Shown here: in pieces, positions 34,178 to 42,759 of the stretch
Layout: every line of letters starts with the position of its first letter
How positions within the stretch are numbered: the stretch's first letter is position 1
NCBI GenBank assembly: GCA_035384605.1
Contig: DAOOIV010000032.1
Location: 1 to 47,000, forward strand
DNA from: Phycisphaerae bacterium
GTDB lineage: Bacteria; Planctomycetota; Phycisphaerae; UBA1845; PWPN01
Direction: 5' to 3'
Length of the DNA: 47,000 nucleotides
Translations under genes and position numbers: made by a program
The notes under the pieces: model-generated
Databases searched by the model: none
The model's input: the letters and a program-made list of their open reading frames with translations, nothing else
What the model was told of the DNA's origin: nothing

Positions 34178-35923
34178 TTACATGAATTCAGGCCAGATCT
34201 TCCTCGTCTCATCCCGCAGGTAGTTGCTTACCTGCCGATCAGTATCGAAGGAGAGCGCCCGCTTCGCCACGCGGACCGCGTGGGCAATCGAAGCGGACCG
34301 GATAATCTTCTTGATCTCCGGGATGTCGCTCGGGGCCATCGAGAACTGCCGCAGTCCGATGCCCAGCAGCAACAACGTATACATCGGCTCCCCGGCCATT
34401 TCGCCGCACATGCTATAAGGAATTCCGGCCCTCTCCGCGGCCCGCATAATGTCCCGCAGCATCCTCAGGACGACCGGATGGCTGGCCGTATACAGCGAGG
34501 CCACCCGTTCATTGCTTCGGTCGACCGCCAGGGTGTACTGGATCAGATCGTTGGTCCCGATACTGATAAAGTCCACCTCTCTCAGCAATTCCTTGATCTG
34601 CAAGGCTGCCGCGGGCGTCTCTACCATTATACCAACCGGGATGTCCCGCCTGAAGGGGATACCGGCCTCCTCCAGGTCTTCCATGGCATCTCCAAGGACG
34701 ATCTTCGCCTGCCGAAGCTCCATCAGACTCGAAATCAGCGGAAACATGATCCTCACGTCACCCTCCACCGAAGCACGAAGGATCGCCCGGAGCTGGGTCT
34801 TGAACAGATCAAGGTTTTGCAGACAGTAGCGGATCGACCTCAAGCCGAGGAAAGGATTTCGCTCGGGCTCGCGAGCCTGTGACTGCGTGTACTTGTCGGC
34901 CCCCAAATCCAGTGTGCGGATGGTGACCGGGTAATCGCCGACCGCCTGAATCACGGTGTGATAGGCTTCGTAATGCTCCTCCTCCGTGGGCTCGGCCTCA
35001 CTCCGCAGGTAGAGGAATTCCGTCCGATACAAGCCGATACCTTCGGCACCCTTTTCCAGGCAGGTCTTGGCTTCGTAGGGAAACTCGATGTTGGTCAGAA
35101 GCGTGATCTTGATGTTGTCGGTGGTGACCGCCGGTTTGTCGCGCAGCTCGATCAGGTCGCTGGCCAGGGCGTGGATACGCTCCTCCTCGACCCGGTATTC
35201 CTGAAGCATGTCCGCGTCGGGCCGAACGACCACCAGTCCCTTCGTGCCGTCCAGAATGATCGTGTCGCTCTTGGACACCCGCGTCGATACGTCCTTGAGC
35301 CCCATGACCGCAGGGATGCCCATCGATCGAACCACGATCGCCGCATGACTGGTCAGGCCGCCGGCATCCATCGCAACGCCGCTCACCTTGGTCTGGCTTA
35401 AGTTGGCGACCTGCGATGGGGTCAAGTCGTGGGCGACGAGTACGAAAGGCTCGGTCAGAAGGCTCAGTTCCTCGCCGCTCTGGCCGCAAAGGTGCCTCAG
35501 CAGCCGCCGTTCAATGTCGTTGACGTCCCGGACCCGCTCGCGCAGGAGCTGGTCCTTCATGTTCAGGAATCTCCGCTGGTAGCCGCGAAGCACCTCACGA
35601 ACCGCGTAGGCGGCCGAGTAGTTCTTCTGGGTGATCAACGCGGCGATCTGCTCGAACAAACGGTCTTGACTGAGCACGCCGTAATGAAAATCGAAAATGG
35701 CCGCGATGTCAGGCCCTAACTGCCGGGCCATGACTTCCTGGAGACTGTGCAACTCGGCCAGCGACGCGTCGAAACCGCTCCTCAACCGCTCCAGTTCGGC
35801 CGGAATGTCATCCACCGAGACCGTTTTCTGGGCAATCCGGTACTCCTCGGCGTCCAGCACCACCGCCTTGGCGATCGTGACGCCTGGAGAGACCCCGATT
35901 CCCTTCTTGATCTCCATGGTCAT
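34178..35923 (-). CDS. ptsI: PTS enzyme I (phosphoenolpyruvate-protein phosphotransferase)
   Basis: A 581-residue soluble enzyme of normal length. The N-terminal HPr-binding helices are followed by the phosphohistidine domain GGLTSHAAIVVRS with active His193. The C-terminal PEP-binding TIM barrel has FLYLRSE, IGTNDLIQYTLAVDR and SMCGEMAG with the catalytic Cys. It passes phosphate from PEP to HPr. It has no N-terminal GAF domain, so it is the EI rather than the EI-Ntr form. It lies 60 bases after ptsH in a block hpf-ptsN-ptsH-ptsI. No sugar-specific EIIB/EIIC is present, so the chain may be regulatory. Confidence 0.96.
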   Translation of the reverse strand: MTMEIKKGIGVSPGVTIAKAVVLDAEEYRIAQKTVSVDDIPAELERLRSGFDASLAELHSLQEVMARQLGPDIAAIFDFHYGVLSQDRLFEQIAALITQKNYSAAYAVREVLRGYQRRFLNMKDQLLRERVRDVNDIERRLLRHLCGQSGEELSLLTEPFVLVAHDLTPSQVANLSQTKVSGVAMDAGGLTSHAAIVVRSMGIPAVMGLKDVSTRVSKSDTIILDGTKGLVVVRPDADMLQEYRVEEERIHALASDLIELRDKPAVTTDNIKITLLTNIEFPYEAKTCLEKGAEGIGLYRTEFLYLRSEAEPTEEEHYEAYHTVIQAVGDYPVTIRTLDLGADKYTQSQAREPERNPFLGLRSIRYCLQNLDLFKTQLRAILRASVEGDVRIMFPLISSLMELRQAKIVLGDAMEDLEEAGIPFRRDIPVGIMVETPAAALQIKELLREVDFISIGTNDLIQYTLAVDRSNERVASLYTASHPVVLRMLRDIMRAAERAGIPYSMCGEMAGEPMYTLLLLGIGLRQFSMAPSDIPEIKKIIRSASIAHAVRVAKRALSFDTDRQVSNYLRDETRKIWPEFM

Positions 35924-35983
35924 CTATTCTCGGTCGACACGTTCTCAACCTTGTTCGATCAACCTAAGGCGGCGCGGCCTCGG

Positions 35984-36271
35984 TCACTGTTCCCCAAATC
36001 CCGATTTCACCAGAGCGGCCAGCGCCTCCACCGCGTCCTCCGCATCGGCCCCCGCCGCTTGAATCTCAAGCTCGGTGCCGCGCACGGCCTCCAGAAGCAT
36101 CATCTCCATCGGGTTCTTGCCGTCGACCGCGTGCTTACCCTTCCGAACGACGACACGCGACCGGAACTGATTCGCCAGATCGACGAACTGCATCGTGGGT
36201 CGCATGTGCAACCCAAGAGAATTCTCGATCGTCACGCGTCGAGATGCTTCGGGCACAGCCGTCTCGTTCAT
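35984..36271 (-). CDS. ptsH: HPr-family phosphocarrier protein
   Basis: A 95-residue HPr with the His loop SLGLHMRPTMQF, where His22 is the residue phosphorylated by EI. The Ser46 site of other HPr proteins lies 31 residues after that His. Here the same offset gives Asn53 (DGKNPMEMM), so phosphorylation by an HPr kinase at this position looks impossible. I take the ATG at 36271 because it gives the normal family length. Upstream in-frame ATGs at 36289 and 36355 would add 6 or 28 residues, and the latter overlaps ptsN. EI and EIIA are encoded on either side. Confidence 0.9.
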   Translation of the reverse strand: MNETAVPEASRRVTIENSLGLHMRPTMQFVDLANQFRSRVVVRKGKHAVDGKNPMEMMLLEAVRGTELEIQAAGADAEDAVEALAALVKSGFGEQ

Positions 36272-36335
36272 AAAAAGCCGCCGGATCATGCGCCGTTTGC
36301 CGTCGCGGCAAGTCGATGCTCGGACATCGATCCGC

Positions 36336-36809
36336 TTATCCGCCGGGAAGCTCATCCGCCTCCCGAATGTTCTCGTTGATTTCCTCCTTCGTGGACGCCT
36401 GCCGCAGAAAACGCCGGAAGTTGTCCCTTTGGAGGTGCCTGAAAATGTTCTCCATCGATGCCAGATGCTGATCCGGATTGTCCGGGGGGCTCAGCAAAAG
36501 CACGACAATATACACGGGTGCCCGATCCAGCGCCGCAAAATCAACGCCGGTGCTTGAGCGGCCCAGGGTCGCCATGATTCTCTTGACGGCCGGGTGTTTC
36601 ACGTGAGGAACCGCGACCCCTTTCCCGAAACCTGTACTGCCCTGATTCTCACGGGCAATAACGGCCTTGCTGATCGCCGCGGCCTGGGCTTCGTCCATGC
36701 CGACCGCTGCGGCCAGCGAAGCCGTCAATTCGCGAATCACGCCGTTGCGGTCCGTCGCCTTCAATTCCGGAATGACCGCTTCCGGTACAAAAAAATCCGA
36801 CAGTTTCAT
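36336..36809 (-). CDS. ptsN: PTS EIIA, nitrogen/fructose type (PtsN-like)
   Basis: A 157-residue EIIA domain of the PTS_EIIA_2 family. The active His69 lies in GKGVAVPHVKHPAVK, and the ST-GFGKG stretch precedes it. It accepts phosphate from HPr. There is no attached EIIB or EIIC, and it follows hpf by 72 bases, as ptsN does in Proteobacteria next to hpf. A regulatory role is therefore more likely than sugar transport (inference). The start is ATG at 36809 with AAGG nine bases upstream. Confidence 0.92.
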   Translation of the reverse strand: MKLSDFFVPEAVIPELKATDRNGVIRELTASLAAAVGMDEAQAAAISKAVIARENQGSTGFGKGVAVPHVKHPAVKRIMATLGRSSTGVDFAALDRAPVYIVVLLLSPPDNPDQHLASMENIFRHLQRDNFRRFLRQASTKEEINENIREADELPGG

Positions 36810-36881
36810 GTTTGTACACCTTGGGGGGTATATGCGTCGGCTCGGGTATCGAACCCGAACGCCCGCCGGCCCGGCCCCTGC

Positions 36882-37184
36882 TCAGGACTGGTGCTTGCGG
36901 TTGCGATATATCTCCTTATGCTTCTTAAGCTGCCGTTCCAGCTTTTCCACGATCAGATCGACGGCTTCGTGGTACTCCCCGGCTTCAACCTGGGCGACGA
37001 AAGTCGTCTTGTGATCCGCATGCATCACCACTTCCAACCGATGTTTCGTCGGCTCCTGTTCGAGCACAACCTCAACCCTGTCTATCCGATCATAGAACCT
37101 TGCCAACTTGCTCAGTTTTTCTTCCGCGTACTGCCGCATGGATTCAGTGAACTCTATGTGGCGGCCCGTTACGGAGATCTGCAC
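36882..37184 (-). CDS. hpf: Ribosome hibernation-promoting factor, short form
   Basis: A 100-residue protein of the HPF/RaiA family (S30AE domain). It has VTGRHIEFTESMRQYAEEKL at the N-terminus, DRVEVVLEQE in the middle and EAVDLIVEKLERQLKKHK near the end. It binds the 30S decoding region and silences ribosomes in stationary phase. The length is that of short HPF, without the C-terminal dimerisation domain of long HPF. The start is a GTG at 37184 with a strong AAAGGAGG seven bases upstream; the frame stays open upstream to 37490 without protein character. It is first in the minus-strand block with ptsN, ptsH and ptsI. Confidence 0.95.
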   Translation of the reverse strand: MQISVTGRHIEFTESMRQYAEEKLSKLARFYDRIDRVEVVLEQEPTKHRLEVVMHADHKTTFVAQVEAGEYHEAVDLIVEKLERQLKKHKEIYRNRKHQS

Positions 37185-37508
37185 AGGTGAACCTCCTTTG
37201 TCCAATATCGCCAATGCTCCACAATGTCCGGGCAGGCTGCCAAGTTGTGCGGGCGGGCGACCGTGCCAGCGGAAAGGGGACTTCGCGTCAGCGTGGCGGA
37301 CCTTCCCCGTCCAGTGAACAGGGCCCCGGGTACCGGGTACGGGCTGACCCCTTCCCCGGCCCGAGCCGCAGCGGTGGCTGAATAACACCTTGGCAGAGGC
37401 ATCGCTTTTGCGAATGTAAGCCATGCTCCGGCCTGCGTCAATACCGCTTACGCTCGATGGAAGCCCTTTGTTTGCAATGGTTGACCGCAAGCGCTAAGAT
37501 GCCGACGC
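37185..37508. other. 324-bp divergent promoter region
   Basis: This lies between hpf (minus) and the 37509 gene (plus). It is GC-rich, with an inverted stretch ggggtcagcccgtacccggtacccggggcccc-like around 37320-37355 (ccgggtaccgggtacggg). Promoter elements for the plus gene are at 37472-37500. For hpf only the strong ribosome site at 37192-37199 is clear. Confidence 0.45.
37472..37500 (+). promoter_or_regulatory. Promoter giving a nearly leaderless transcript
   Basis: TTGCAA (37472-37477), a 17-base spacer and TAAGAT (37495-37500) form a sigma-70-like promoter. The ATG of the downstream gene at 37509 lies eight bases after the -10 element, so the transcript would begin at or just before the start codon. 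No ribosome site is visible, which agrees. Confidence 0.5.
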
Positions 37509-39350
37509 ATGTACGAAGTGCATTCCGCTCAGCGCCCCCGACAGCCCCTGAGAAGGCTCGTGGCTGCCATTGCGCTGCTCCTGCTGGCCGCAGGGGCTGC
37601 CCAACTCCTCATCTGGCACCGGGAAAAAACAAAGCTGATCGAGCTCGGGTCCAGTGTTCATTACCCCGAGGGGCAATTATCCGTATCTTTGCCGTTGGGA
37701 TGGCAGACCCTCGATAAGGCTCTTTGCCCCGCTGGCACTGTGATCGCCGTCGAAGATCGAGAGACGGAAGGGCGTCAGAGGCGACTTTACGTTTTTCGAG
37801 GTCCACCCTCCTCTGAGGGTTTAGCCGCGTCGGCCAGCCTCCGGGCCCTTGACTCATTCTCAAACGCTTTGGGGGCCGATGTTCTGTTTGAGAAGGAGCC
37901 TGAGACGGCACAAGTGGGGGCATTCCCCGGGGTGACTGCGACCATGGCCAAGAGGCTGGGCGCGGTGGGCGTCAAGCCACCCTTTTGCCTTGGACGGGCC
38001 GCTGTCGGGCCGGGGGGAGAGGTCGTCGGCGTGTTGCTCGAAACCGCCTTGCCGTCGCGAAGGACGGATCAGCTTCTCGTCCAACGAGTGGCCGAGACCG
38101 TCGAACTGACATCGATTGGGCTCGACCCGGACCCTGCGGAAGCTATGGCCGCCGCGGGTATCAGCTTCGACATCCCACGCGGAGCTCGATTTATCGGTCC
38201 AATCGAGCGGGGGCTCCCTCGCGTGCGCCTCATGAGCAGGCAAACGGCACCTGCTTGGTACCTCGATCTGTTCCGCGTCCCGCTGATCGCCCGTCGGAAG
38301 GTCAACGACCTGGTGGAGGACGGGGCCATGTCGCTTCTTCAGCAGGTGAGACTGGGTGAACCGCTGGAGCCTTTCGATCCGGGCGGGCGCCAGGCGGCGC
38401 GTGCCAGTCTTGTGATCACTCCGGGGAAGGAGCCGACGGTCCACTTGGTCGCCGTCAAGACCGATCAGCATACGGCCCTCCTGATGGTGGGACGGCATGA
38501 CGCGGAAGCCGGAACTGCCGTCCGAGAGCTGTGTGATTCAATCGCGGCCACGGCTCGGGTTGAATCTTACGACGAGCTGGTCGATCTGGAATCGGCCATC
38601 GATGCTGCCCGAAGGTTGATCAAGGATTGCCGCAAGGAGGGTATGTCATCCCTGCTGGGACGTCGCGAGGGCAGGAGGCTGCGTTTCAACGTCGAGGCCC
38701 CGGCGCTCGGTCTGGGCAGTTGGATCGAAACCTGCCGCCGGTCTTCCGACAATGCCGAGCTGCCGTGGGAGGTCACGGGCCGTTGGGTTTATGATCCCCG
38801 GTGGCGCGGACACGCTCGCATAGTGGTGACGGAGGGATGGCGTCTGGCGGAAAACGGCGTCGAATACCTGTACAGGTTCGAGCGCAGCGACGCCGGAGAA
38901 AAGAGTATTGAGCAGACTGAACACTCCGACGCCGAAGGTCGGCAGGTGACTCGGATTGTCAAAGCATTCGGCGGATCGCGAACCGAGGAGATCGAGGTGG
39001 ATGATGCCTTTGCCTCGGGGCCGCTCCTTACGGAGCTGTGCGCAAGGACGGCCGGCAGCTCGAGCCAGAGATCGGTGGTCGTCAGTACCATTGACACGTT
39101 TACGGCTGGCGTGGCCTACTGTGTGATCAAGCCTCTGGGCAGGACACCCGTGCCGGGCACGCCCATGCGGGAGCCGGCGCGGACTGTACGATTGATGATG
39201 GATTACGATCCGGAGCCGATGTTGATGTATTTCGACGACGGCGACGAGCTGCTTGCCGTGTCCCACGACGCAAGGCAATGGCGCAAGCGCGTGCAGCCGC
39301 CTTCTGAAGCCGAGGAACAGCCGGGCGTCGGGCCAGGTTTGCGCCGGTAA
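37509..39350 (+). CDS. Membrane-anchored hypothetical protein
   Basis: A 613-residue protein with one N-terminal membrane helix (VAAIALLLLAAGAAQLLI, residues 18-35) and a large exported part. I do not recognise a family. The region from YPEGQLSVSLPLGWQTL resembles the PsbP/DUF1795-like fold in which exported proteins begin with a 'sPxGW' strand, and a second such stretch (ISFDIPRGARF) occurs near residue 218. The C-terminal third holds beta strands and ends with a basic tail. The gene at 39389 has a similar plan and follows after 38 bases, so they are likely partners or paralogues. Its promoter appears to give a leaderless transcript. Confidence 0.65.
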   Translation: MYEVHSAQRPRQPLRRLVAAIALLLLAAGAAQLLIWHREKTKLIELGSSVHYPEGQLSVSLPLGWQTLDKALCPAGTVIAVEDRETEGRQRRLYVFRGPPSSEGLAASASLRALDSFSNALGADVLFEKEPETAQVGAFPGVTATMAKRLGAVGVKPPFCLGRAAVGPGGEVVGVLLETALPSRRTDQLLVQRVAETVELTSIGLDPDPAEAMAAAGISFDIPRGARFIGPIERGLPRVRLMSRQTAPAWYLDLFRVPLIARRKVNDLVEDGAMSLLQQVRLGEPLEPFDPGGRQAARASLVITPGKEPTVHLVAVKTDQHTALLMVGRHDAEAGTAVRELCDSIAATARVESYDELVDLESAIDAARRLIKDCRKEGMSSLLGRREGRRLRFNVEAPALGLGSWIETCRRSSDNAELPWEVTGRWVYDPRWRGHARIVVTEGWRLAENGVEYLYRFERSDAGEKSIEQTEHSDAEGRQVTRIVKAFGGSRTEEIEVDDAFASGPLLTELCARTAGSSSQRSVVVSTIDTFTAGVAYCVIKPLGRTPVPGTPMREPARTVRLMMDYDPEPMLMYFDDGDELLAVSHDARQWRKRVQPPSEAEEQPGVGPGLRR

Positions 39351-39388
39351 TTGTCCTTGATCGGGGCCAGGATGCGAGAAGTGCTGCA

Positions 39389-40849
39389 ATGATGGGGCTA
39401 CGAAAGAACGTTAGCTTTGGCTGTGCGGCAGGGTTGGTGATGGCGGTTTTACTGTCGGGCAGCCTGTCGGTTGTTCTCGCCCAGGATGCCGCCGATTCAC
39501 CTCCCGCATTCGCCGCGACGCTTGGGGCGCGATACGTGGATGGAAGCTTCGGGTTTGCGATAACCCCCCCGACCGGCTGCGAGACACTCCGCGAAAAGCG
39601 ATTCATGGAGACGATCAACGAAGTGGAGATCGTCCGCTTCGTGGACGTCAACGGCCGCTGGTCGCTGGGCGTTCGTCAGAGCAAGCCCGAGCGGGCGCTC
39701 GATCCGGAAGCGCTCGCCGAGATGGTCATCGGCGAAATGCAGGAGACCTATCCCGACATCACCGTCGCGAAAACCGACAGATCGACCGTCGGATCTCGCG
39801 AGATCCTGCGCTGCAAGGCGCTGATGACCGCACGCGGCGTTCCGATGATTCGCTTGCAGGCCATGATTCGCGTCAAGCCCTCCGAATACTTCACGCTGGT
39901 CTTTGCGGCCCCGCAGTCCGACGAGAAAGCGGCCATCGATGTTTTCGACAAGATTGTCACAGGTTTCGAGGTACTGAGGTCTGAGGCTCAAGAGGAGCAG
40001 ATTCGGGACGCCTTGCGAAGGGGCAGCGCGTTGCTCGATCTGGTGCGGTCCGGGGCACTGGACGTGGTCGGCCGCGAGCCGCGGGAAGTGTTCCTGCGAT
40101 GTCTTGAGGGCGGAGTCGAGATCGGATTCATGCAGATTCGTATGGAGCCGCGAACGGTCGAACACCGGAAAGGCGTCACCGTGGCGAAGTGGGCGTGGTT
40201 CTTCCGACCCGATCAAAGCATTGCCCTCATGCAGCAGGATATGTTCGTCACCTCTAATCTGTCGTTCGAACGATGGGAGAGCCGGTTGATCGCGATCTCG
40301 CCGCCACCCAAGGGCGGTGGACGCAGGGAGATCTCGCAGGACATCGAAAGCGGCATACGGCAGGAGACCAAATTGCTTGTCGGCTATGCAGGCAAATCCT
40401 TCGGGCCGCAGATGACGCAGAAAGAACTCGATGTCGATCAGACCTACGCATCGGCTCCCTGGGACCTGCTCTTTCCGTCGATTGTCGATCTCAAGAAGAC
40501 CGAGCTGTACGCTTTCTCATGGTTCGACAGCTCCCGGCGAGGGTTGTCATTGCAGACCTTCCGGCTCGTCGGTCGCAAGACCATGCCGGGCGGCAAGGAA
40601 GCCACGCTGATCGAGCAAAGCGAGGGGCTTATTCCGCCGGTTCATGAAATCTATGTTGATGACGACGGCCAGATTGTGCGCGTCGTGATGAAAGTCGGTG
40701 ATAAGCCGCTGGAGATGCACGCCACGACTCGCCGGGACATCGAACGCAGATACGGCGATCGAGTCAAGGAGGTCGAAAGGCTGATGCCCGGTCCGGTAAC
40801 CGCTCCGGCAGACCAGAAGGCTGCAAACAGGCCTGCCCTGCCCGGCTGA
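39389..40849 (+). CDS. Secreted hypothetical protein, related in plan to its upstream neighbour
   Basis: A 486-residue protein with a signal peptide ending near SVVLAQ. Family unknown. The mature N-terminus YVDGSFGFAITPPTGCETL matches the 'strand-PxGx-[TW]-L' pattern of the upstream protein, and its first 160 residues look like a PsbP/DUF1795-type domain. The rest is beta-rich, with FEVLRSEAQEE as a linker. An ATG at 39389 is followed at once by a second ATG. The two genes and the M48 protease at 40989 lie in the same direction, but a 139-base gap precedes the protease. Confidence 0.65.
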   Translation: MMGLRKNVSFGCAAGLVMAVLLSGSLSVVLAQDAADSPPAFAATLGARYVDGSFGFAITPPTGCETLREKRFMETINEVEIVRFVDVNGRWSLGVRQSKPERALDPEALAEMVIGEMQETYPDITVAKTDRSTVGSREILRCKALMTARGVPMIRLQAMIRVKPSEYFTLVFAAPQSDEKAAIDVFDKIVTGFEVLRSEAQEEQIRDALRRGSALLDLVRSGALDVVGREPREVFLRCLEGGVEIGFMQIRMEPRTVEHRKGVTVAKWAWFFRPDQSIALMQQDMFVTSNLSFERWESRLIAISPPPKGGGRREISQDIESGIRQETKLLVGYAGKSFGPQMTQKELDVDQTYASAPWDLLFPSIVDLKKTELYAFSWFDSSRRGLSLQTFRLVGRKTMPGGKEATLIEQSEGLIPPVHEIYVDDDGQIVRVVMKVGDKPLEMHATTRRDIERRYGDRVKEVERLMPGPVTAPADQKAANRPALPG

Positions 40850-40988
40850 GGCCGTGTGCCGGCATAGGGGCGCGTCGGACTTGCCAAGGCCCGGACAACC
40901 GCGGATGCCGTGAGCCCGTACCAGGCGTCACCGGCCGGCAGCACAGCGGGACCTTCTCAATTCGGCGGCCGGCGATTATCCTTTGGAC

Positions 40989-42194
40989 ATGAGTGACCAG
41001 CCCTTGTCTCAATCGTTGATGGAACCTTCGCCGGCCGTGATCCCGCACCGCGATCCCGCCGAGATCCAGGCGTACAACCGCGTTAATCGTCGCATCCATC
41101 TGGCGGATCTGGCGATTTCCCTCGTATATTGGATTATCTGGTGCCTGATCGCCGCTGATGTGGTCCAATGGCTGGGTCTGCCGGGCGGATCTCGTTGGCT
41201 GGGGCTTCTGGTAGCGGCGGTCGTGATGCTGGGCGGGAGCGTGCTGGTTGGCCTGCCGCTGAATTATTACCGCGGCTTTGTCGTCGAGCATCGCTTCAAA
41301 CTCAGTAATCAGACGCCGGCGGCTTGGCTGCTATTCCAGGTGAAAGCGTGGTTGGTAGGCTCAATCATCGGCGGCATCGTGCTCGGGGGTCTTTACGCCG
41401 CAATGTGGTACACCGGCCCATGGTGGGGCGTGTGGGTGTGGCTCGGTGTCATGCTGCTCAGCATCGGACTGGCCAAGGTGTTCCCCCTGGTGATCCTGCC
41501 GCTGTTCTATCCCTCCAAGCCGCTCGAACGGCCAAGCCTGGCCGAGCGGCTCAACGAACTGGCTGGCGGAGCCGGAATGACCATCACCGGTATCTTCAAC
41601 CTGCAGCTCAGCAAGGATACCAAGAAGGCTAACGCGATGCTGGCCGGCATGGGCTCTTCGCGCCGCGTGTACCTTGCCGACACCCTTCTCGACTCCTTTG
41701 ATGACGACCAGATTGCCGTGGTCTTCGCTCACGAACTGGGCCATCACACCCGCGGGCACATCTGGAAGCTCATCGGCATGTCCGCTGTGGCCAGTTCACT
41801 GATGGTCGCGCTGATCTGGTGGCGGCTCAACCCGTTCGCCGGCAGCAGCGACACCGCAGACTGGTCCGCCGCCATCGCCGCCTTCCCGCAGGTCATGTTG
41901 ATCTCAACGCTCTTCCCGCTGATCATCGGGCCGATCACCAACGCCGTCAGCCGCCGTTTCGAGCGGCAATGCGACGGCGATGCCCTCCGCCTGACCGACA
42001 ACCCCCAGGCCTACCGCACGGCCTTCGAACAGCTTGGCCGTCTCAACCTCGACGATCCCACCCCGCCCTGGTGGGAGGTCGTGTTCTTCGACGACCATCC
42101 GCCTCTCGGGGTGCGGATCAAGATGGCGGACGAGTACGAAAGAGCAGCAGCGAGGGGGCAAGGCATGTGCAACGAGGGATCATTGTCGGCGTAG
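40989..42194 (+). CDS. M48 family membrane metallopeptidase (Ste24-like)
   Basis: A 401-residue polytopic protein. Membrane helices lie at about 40-62, 70-92, 115-138 and 148-172 and again at 260-280 and 300-325. The zinc site is H248-E-L-G-H252, followed by the distal Glu in the FERQCDGDALRL segment. That architecture matches CAAX prenyl protease 1/Ste24 homologues, which in bacteria (which lack prenylated CAAX proteins) act in envelope protein quality control like HtpX/BepA relatives (family knowledge). The start is the ATG at 40989; a TTG at 40983 is possible. The gene appears independent. Confidence 0.93.
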   Translation: MSDQPLSQSLMEPSPAVIPHRDPAEIQAYNRVNRRIHLADLAISLVYWIIWCLIAADVVQWLGLPGGSRWLGLLVAAVVMLGGSVLVGLPLNYYRGFVVEHRFKLSNQTPAAWLLFQVKAWLVGSIIGGIVLGGLYAAMWYTGPWWGVWVWLGVMLLSIGLAKVFPLVILPLFYPSKPLERPSLAERLNELAGGAGMTITGIFNLQLSKDTKKANAMLAGMGSSRRVYLADTLLDSFDDDQIAVVFAHELGHHTRGHIWKLIGMSAVASSLMVALIWWRLNPFAGSSDTADWSAAIAAFPQVMLISTLFPLIIGPITNAVSRRFERQCDGDALRLTDNPQAYRTAFEQLGRLNLDDPTPPWWEVVFFDDHPPLGVRIKMADEYERAAARGQGMCNEGSLSA

Positions 42195-42224
42195 GGTCTG
42201 CTGCCTTGGCGGGTGCCGGCTTGC
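42195..42224. other. Spacer between the protease gene and the pseudogene
   Basis: Nothing of note beyond the truncated end of the aldo/keto reductase pseudogene, whose last recognisable codons lie near 42225. Confidence 0.3.
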
Positions 42225-42712
42225 CGTGCCGTGGCAACCCGCGTGGCGGACCTTGCCCTGGTTCTTGAGCGTTGAAAGCGCGTCCCACGGATCGTCGCGT
42301 TCCGGCCGTGCGAATCCGGACTGTGCAGTTGCAGGATGTCGACAATCTCCACCCGCAGCCGCCTCAGACTTTTCTCGGACGCCGAGATAGGTACTCCCTG
42401 TCGTAGTTCTGCATGATCGGTCCATACCCCTTGTCGTCGGCGCTGGTGGCATCGTAGAAATCGTTGCCGGCTTTCGTGGCGGTGATTACATCGGGTCGCC
42501 CACGGTCCTCCAGCACCCTGCCGGTGAGTTCCTCCGAACGCCTGAATCCGTACACGTCGGCTGTGTCCGGCAGCGTCATCCCGCAGTCGAGGGCTTTGTT
42601 GATGGCTCGTCCCGAAACCTCGTCGTCGGCTTTCCCCCAATCACGACCGCCGATCGCCCACGTACCCAAACCGACCGTCGAGACGACCGGTCCGCGTTTG
42701 CCGAACCGCCCG
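42225..42712 (-). pseudogene. Aldo/keto reductase pseudogene (frameshifted, C-terminus lost)
   Basis: The remains of an aldo/keto reductase are spread over three minus-strand frames. Frame one (about 42712-42386) reads RFGKRGPVVSTVGLGTWAIG and goes on with DTADVYGFRRSEEL and ATKAGNDFYDAT. Frame two (about 42385-42320) reads SEKSLRRLRVEIVDILQLHS. Frame three (about 42320-42225) reads PERDDPWDALSTLKNQGKVR. Intact relatives run these pieces together, so there are at least two frameshifts, and everything after about residue 150 is missing. No start codon with a ribosome site is clear. A different, intact aldo/keto reductase is encoded at 45012-46250. A sequencing error could explain a frameshift but not the loss of the C-terminus. 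Confidence 0.8.
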
Positions 42713-42759
42713 TAAAGCAGTGATGTACCTCGGATCCGCCGGATGCCTGCCGATTGCGG

